From: Nautilus pompilius
Lineage: Eukaryota > Mollusca > Cephalopoda > Nautilida > Nautilidae
Assembly (NCBI GenBank): GCA_018389105.1
Contig: JACATO010002141.1
Location: 36,001-100,000 of the forward strand
Direction: 5' to 3'
Length of the DNA stretch: 64,000 nucleotides
Each line of letters starts with the position of its first letter. Within the stretch, counting starts at the first letter, position 1. Made by a program: the position numbers and the translations under genes. Of the stretch, positions 59,916 through 64,000 are shown piece by piece. The notes under the pieces were generated by a model that ran no database searches, had not been told where the DNA came from, and saw nothing but the letters and a program-made list of their open reading frames with translations.

Positions 59916-60341
59916 TCTCTCTCTCTCTCCCTCTCCCCATCCCCCTCTCTCTCTCTCTCCTCCCCCATCCCCCTCTCTCTCTCTCCCTCTCCCCATCCCC
60001 CTCTCTCTCTCTCTCTCTCCCCATCCCCCTCTCTCTCTCTCCTCTCTCCCCCATCCCCCTCTCTCTCTCTCTCTCTCCCCCATCCCCCTCTCTCTCTCTC
60101 CCTCTCCCCCCATCCCTCCCTCTCTCTCCCTCTCTCCCCCATCCCTCTCTCTCTCTCCCTCTCTCCCCTATCCCCCCTCTCTCTCTCTCTCTCTCCTCCC
60201 CCATCCCCCTCTCTCTCTCTCTCCCTCTCTCCCCCATCCCCCTCTCTTTCTCCCCATCCCCCTCTCCCTCTCTCTCTCCATCACCCATCCCTCTCTCTCT
60301 CCCCCCCCCATCCCTCTCTCTCTCCATCCCTCCCTCCCTCT
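59916..60341 (+). repeat. Polypyrimidine minisatellite, CT/CCCCATCCCC type
   Basis: For 426 bp the plus strand is almost purely C and T. Units consist of a CT run, then CCCC or CCCCC, then ATCCC, of varying length (about 20-35 bp). The single A per unit is the main purine. It produces long spurious open frames on both strands, rich in Ser/Leu/Pro or Arg/Glu/Gly. It lies in PRKD intron 1, about 0.94 kb after the donor. Confidence 0.95.
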
Positions 60342-63300
60342 GACAGAAATACTGTCTGAATTTAAACTCCATTGTTTTACTTTTCCTGGCCAGATTGTAC
60401 ATAATAACTAATGGAACTCAGATAAGTCATATCCACGAGGTAGCTCTGAGTATGCAAAATTTCAATCTGAAATGTACTCCTAGCGAGATATGGGGCTGCT
60501 TTCTTGTTATTGATAATGGAAGATGATTTCGTTTTCAGCACAGGTTTTTGTTAGAAAATTTTATTTGACCAAAATAGCATTTGTTATGTATTTTGTGCAA
60601 AGATATTTATAACTCACAAAGTCAAAATAAACACAATTGTAGCACCTAATCATTTAAATTAATTAGGGTTTGCTTTGCAATAGCACCCCCCCTTTTTAAT
60701 CTTCCATTTTATTGCTGATGACATCTATGTGGTCTTTAGCTATGATGATGATGACATTAATTGCATCTACCTTTTAGTAAAGTCCATTGTTTGTACTGTT
60801 TGGTGCCAAAAGTCTCAATTAGGCATTCTTTCAAATGTTGTAAATTCAAACTTGCAGGTAGATTTAATATTTATGGGGATTATTCTAATAAAACTAAAAC
60901 AAAATTTTGTAATACTAAGAACATTCAAATAAAACAGCTGAACTAGCATAGCCACAGTGGTATCTTCCCACTACCTCCCAGGGTTGCATTTAACATGGCC
61001 AGTTCAAATACTTTTAAATACCTGTGTTTACAGTTTTGATTCTTATTTGAGCTTAGGAATAGATTTTTTAATTATTTTTTAAAAATTTATGATTGGTAAT
61101 GCAAGTGCCAGGCAATGTATTTGTTTGCTTATTTTGTATCTTTATTTTGCTACTTTGTCTTTTAGCTTCATTGAGGAGCTAGAGCATTTGGTTTTTATCC
61201 TATTGTTTTCTTGAATTAACTTTAGTCTGTTTTATAAAAGTACCAGCTGCTAGAAAGTAAAGCCATTTTACTTTTGCTTTATAATAGATGTATGTTAGGG
61301 GAGGATGTCCTAATGTCACAAGTTTTTTTTTTACCTAGGCTTGCATAAAGATTTTAATTGTTTTTATTTAAAGAATTAGAAAGTTAGTTTTTGTGACATC
61401 AAAACCAAAGCAAAATACAGAGAAGTTATCATACCTATGGACAAACACCCATATTTTGAACTTTAAAAAAAAAAATTAACATCTGTCAATATCATGTTGT
61501 GGAGGATTGGCATGCAAGAGGGTACATAAAATATTTGTAGTGTCAGTATTGTCCATCCATGGAATTCATCACAGACAAAATGTTAAGTAGATTAACTCAT
61601 TTTTAGTTGACGTTAATCAAGAGGAGGGTATATTTATTGTTAGAGGTGATCTGGAAGTCATATCATAAATATTTCTCAGGTGTGTTATTGCTTTTCATTT
61701 ATATGGTTTGGAGCAGTGCTAAGCATATTTTGACTAATTGTATACTTTAACAATGAAATTGTTTGTCGGTTCACAGCAGATTGTGCAGTATAGCAATGTT
61801 TTAGCTTTCAACACTGACATATTTTTTATTAGTCTAGAAGAGAGGTTTATTCTAACCTCTTGTTGAAATAGTTATGCTGCTCTAGAATATTCTGCCAAAA
61901 AAAAGAAAAATATTTGCTTACTAATCTCAGAGAAGCTAATTTGGTTAGAACCATCTGTTCTGCACCAGTGCATTTAGAACAAAATGTTTAGATTGCATTG
62001 AAATGAATTTTTAACTGTAGTTTACAGAAAAGTGACCTTTGTAATTATTCAACCAACAATGAGGATTTCTTGCTACCCCCAAGAGACATCGATAGTGATT
62101 TGGGTTAAGTGTACATTAATGATTAAAATATAAAGTTCCACGAGTTGGTGCTTACTGTTACAAGTGGGATGAGTGGAAATTAATGGTTTTATGTGTGTAT
62201 ATACAGTATTGGAAATAATTAGCTTTCACAGCTAAGACTTTAATTTCTATACACTTGTCATGTGATACTTCTTTTCCAGGAGCCATAGTGTTCATGCTAC
62301 AATGATGTCACTGCCTACACTTTTGTAGTCGCCTTTCATCTGTTGTCATTTGTGTCATTTATTGATAAGCAATTTTTGTGCCAAGTTTCTTCACTACTTC
62401 AGTGTGTTTGTAATTACCAGTGTGAGGTAGCTCTTCAAAAACATTGGGCTTTTGATTAATCTTGATTGACATTGTTAGGATACAGCCAAACACGCATTTG
62501 TCAGTTTGCTTATTTTATATGTAGAAAAGCCATCAGCACAACTGTGTTTCTCAATTTAACAGGTTTTTGTCAGAATTCCACTCTTGGCCTTTGTTAAACA
62601 GCCAGCTTGTTTGTAACATTTAATTCTGTGTTTTGCAGTCCCTGTCTATCTGTGAGTAGCAGTGCTTTAACTGCAATTTGCACCAGACCTTTTCTTTGGG
62701 TGTGTATGAGTGGTGAATAGCTCTGTTTTTGGTGAAGTTTCATTTTTATTATTATTTTTTCTTGTATTAGTTGGCCCCCCACTTTTCTTTTTTTGCTTTT
62801 GTTCAGTTTTGTTTCAGAATTTTATACCATCACTGTCTCACCTAAAAAAACAAAAAACAAAAAACAGAAACGTTAAGCAAGCATTTTGGCGACACTGGTG
62901 ATGATGAGCTCTCTCTCCATTTTACTTTCACTCGGTGCACGCTCTGGTTTCCTCCTTTCTCTCACTGTTAATCAAAAAGGTTTCTGGTAGGATGTCTCTG
63001 TTTGGATAGATTTTTGACATATTCATTAGCATTTTTCTGTTCAGGTTTACTCTTGTGGCTCTGGTGCCGAGATATTCTGCATGCACAATAAAACTCATCT
63101 TGCTTGCTTGACTAACCCTACCATTTCAAACTACTACTGGTCTTTTCAGTTCTGTCTAGGTGATGAGATTCAAAAGCGGCAATGCTAGAATGCAGTAAAA
63201 GAAATGCTAATTCTGTAGCTGTATTGGGCAGAAGGGAAAAGGTTCTGACCCATCCTTATTTTCCAGGTGAAAGGGAAAACAAAATTGTGCCTGAAATTAT

Positions 63301-63634
63301 TTATGCAGACTTTTTTGTAAAATTCTTCACAAAATATGAAAATTAATTAAATATTAGACTTAAATTAAATATAATTGTAGCATATTTTAAACTTTCATAT
63401 TTCATTAAGTTTGCGTTCATTAAGTTAAATTTTCCCAACTGATGGGATTATTTGGTTAGGAATTAATAGGTTGCATCAAGATCGATGTAGAATAAAAAGA
63501 TGATTAGTTTGCACTTGCAAAATTTTTTTTTAGAAAACCTGTTATTAATTAGCATTTTTTCATGTAAAATTCTATGATAACAACAGAAATTTTAGATTAT
63601 ATTCTGTATACAGAAAGTGCAAGGTTAGTTTGCG

Positions 63635-63867
63635 GTTTCCCCTCTCCACATCCCTGTAATGCGCACAGGTATCTCACCTGATATATATATTTTTTTTTTG
63701 CCTTTCACCAGTTTGGTATGTGGGTTTGCTCTTACCTCCAAAAAACAAAAGGCTCTGATAGAGGTCTGTGATAGGCATGAAGCTAACCTTGGCACCCTGT
63801 TCTCTTCCACTTGGTTTAAGAAACCAAAACCTGGAGACTTTTTGGTGGATGGATGCCTTATGTAGTA
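63635..63867 (+). repeat. tRNA-derived SINE copy abutting the mariner end
   Basis: GCCTTTCACCAGTTTGG, TATGTGGGTTTGCTC, ATGAAGCTAACCTTGGCACC, GAAACCAAAACCTGGAGAC and TTGGTGGATGGATGCC. It matches the 53.1-kb copy in the same order. It ends only about 5 bp before the mariner terminal repeat. Confidence 0.7.
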
Positions 63868-63872
63868 ATATA

Positions 63873-64000
63873 CGAGGTGTAGTCAAAAAGTATCCGACCT
63901 TTGGCCAAAAAAACAAGTAATATTAAAAAACTCACCATTTTGATTTAGTCTCCTTCAAAGTATTCGCCTTGGAAGTCTACACACTTCTGCCAGCATTCCT
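63873..64000 (-). mobile_element. Second mariner copy, 3' end only (runs off window)
   Basis: A TA at 63871-63872 is followed by CGAGGTGTAGTCAAAAAGTA, a mariner-type terminal repeat clearly related to the left end of the copy at 12587. Inward on the minus strand lies the transposase C-terminus (63945-64000): a block reading ECWQKCVDFQGEYFEGD and then a stop. This is the conserved mariner tail. The element is inverted relative to PRKD and sits in its intron 1. No lesion is visible in the 56 bp of coding sequence present. Confidence 0.88.
63945..64000 (-). CDS. Mariner transposase C-terminal end (partial)
   Basis: Eighteen codons on the minus strand end in TAA. They read as the characteristic C-terminal WxKCVDFQGEYFEGD of mariner transposases. 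The rest lies right of the window, so whether the copy is intact cannot be judged. The terminal repeat about 70 bp outside the stop fits the usual spacing. Confidence 0.8.
   Translation of the reverse strand, partial: ECWQKCVDFQGEYFEGD

Larger units (their letters stand above)
58976..64000 (+). other. Start of PRKD intron 1 (runs off the window)
   Basis: Begins with GTAAGA after PRKD codon 49. The first 600 bp remain CpG-rich, and the rest is AT-rich. It contains a CAC repeat (59081-59100), a C/G palindromic run (59231-59256), a large CT minisatellite (59916-60341), a SINE copy and a mariner end. No further PKD exon was seen. In 60.35-63.6 kb I see no supported feature other than short homopolymer runs. 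Confidence 0.75.

Noticed and set aside
59790-60402. Long open frames (up to 187 codons) on both strands
   Set aside because: Produced entirely by the CT minisatellite; the translations are Ser/Leu/Pro or Arg/Glu/Gly repeats.
62860-63115. Possible LINE 3' tail (CAATAAAACTCATCTTGCTTGC)-like sequence
   Set aside because: No reverse-transcriptase motif or second copy in the window supports it.

Overview
This is metazoan nuclear DNA: AT-rich, intron-dominated and full of decayed transposons, with one CpG- and GC-rich promoter island at about 57.2-59.6 kb. The transposon mix (mariner, Tc1-like, Tigger/jerky-like and one recurrent tRNA-derived SINE family), a single protein kinase D gene start and a very large intron would fit a lophotrochozoan such as a mollusc. 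That placement is inference. No prokaryotic, viral or CRISPR-like feature was seen.

Two genes sit head to head with 699 bp between their start codons. On the minus strand is a two-exon gene for a 144-residue protein: a serine/asparagine-rich N-terminus, one pleckstrin homology (PH) domain and a C-terminal CaaX box (CCIQ). Exon 1 (58129-57914) and exon 2 (19555-19337) join in phase 0 across a 38.36-kb intron that cuts the PH domain in half. On the plus strand, 58829-58975 is the first coding exon of protein kinase D (PRKD), carrying the start of its N-terminal ubiquitin-like domain. It ends at a consensus donor, and the rest of the gene lies beyond the window.

Layout. 1-9.8 kb: no gene recognised; SINE fragments and microsatellites. 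9.8-19.3 kb: downstream of the PH-gene stop, possibly a long 3' UTR (a good AATAAA plus GU-rich element lies at 9.82-9.86 kb). It holds a dead mariner (12.6-13.9 kb) and a decayed 983-bp Tc1-like element (14.3-15.3 kb) with clear terminal repeats and TA duplications. 19.56-57.91 kb: the PH-gene intron, with a candidate terminal-inverted-repeat element (19.9-21.3 kb), Tc1-like fossils (26.0-26.7 and 48.4-49.35 kb), a Tigger/jerky-like fossil (32.6-33.9 kb), several SINEs and a TATA/CRE/initiator arrangement at 45.9 kb that resembles an antisense promoter. 58.13-58.83 kb: shared promoter with A/T tracts, trinucleotide repeats, an E-box palindrome and an ETS site. 59-64 kb: PRKD intron 1, with a 426-bp polypyrimidine minisatellite, a SINE and the 3' end of a second mariner.

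Functionally, both genes point to lipid-linked signalling. PKD family members are diacylglycerol-responsive kinases, and the PH-CaaX protein should sit on membranes through phosphoinositide binding plus prenylation. Shared control by one promoter is plausible but unproven. I found no convincing new biological system. The points most worth following are the PH-CaaX architecture, the shared promoter and the intronic core promoter.
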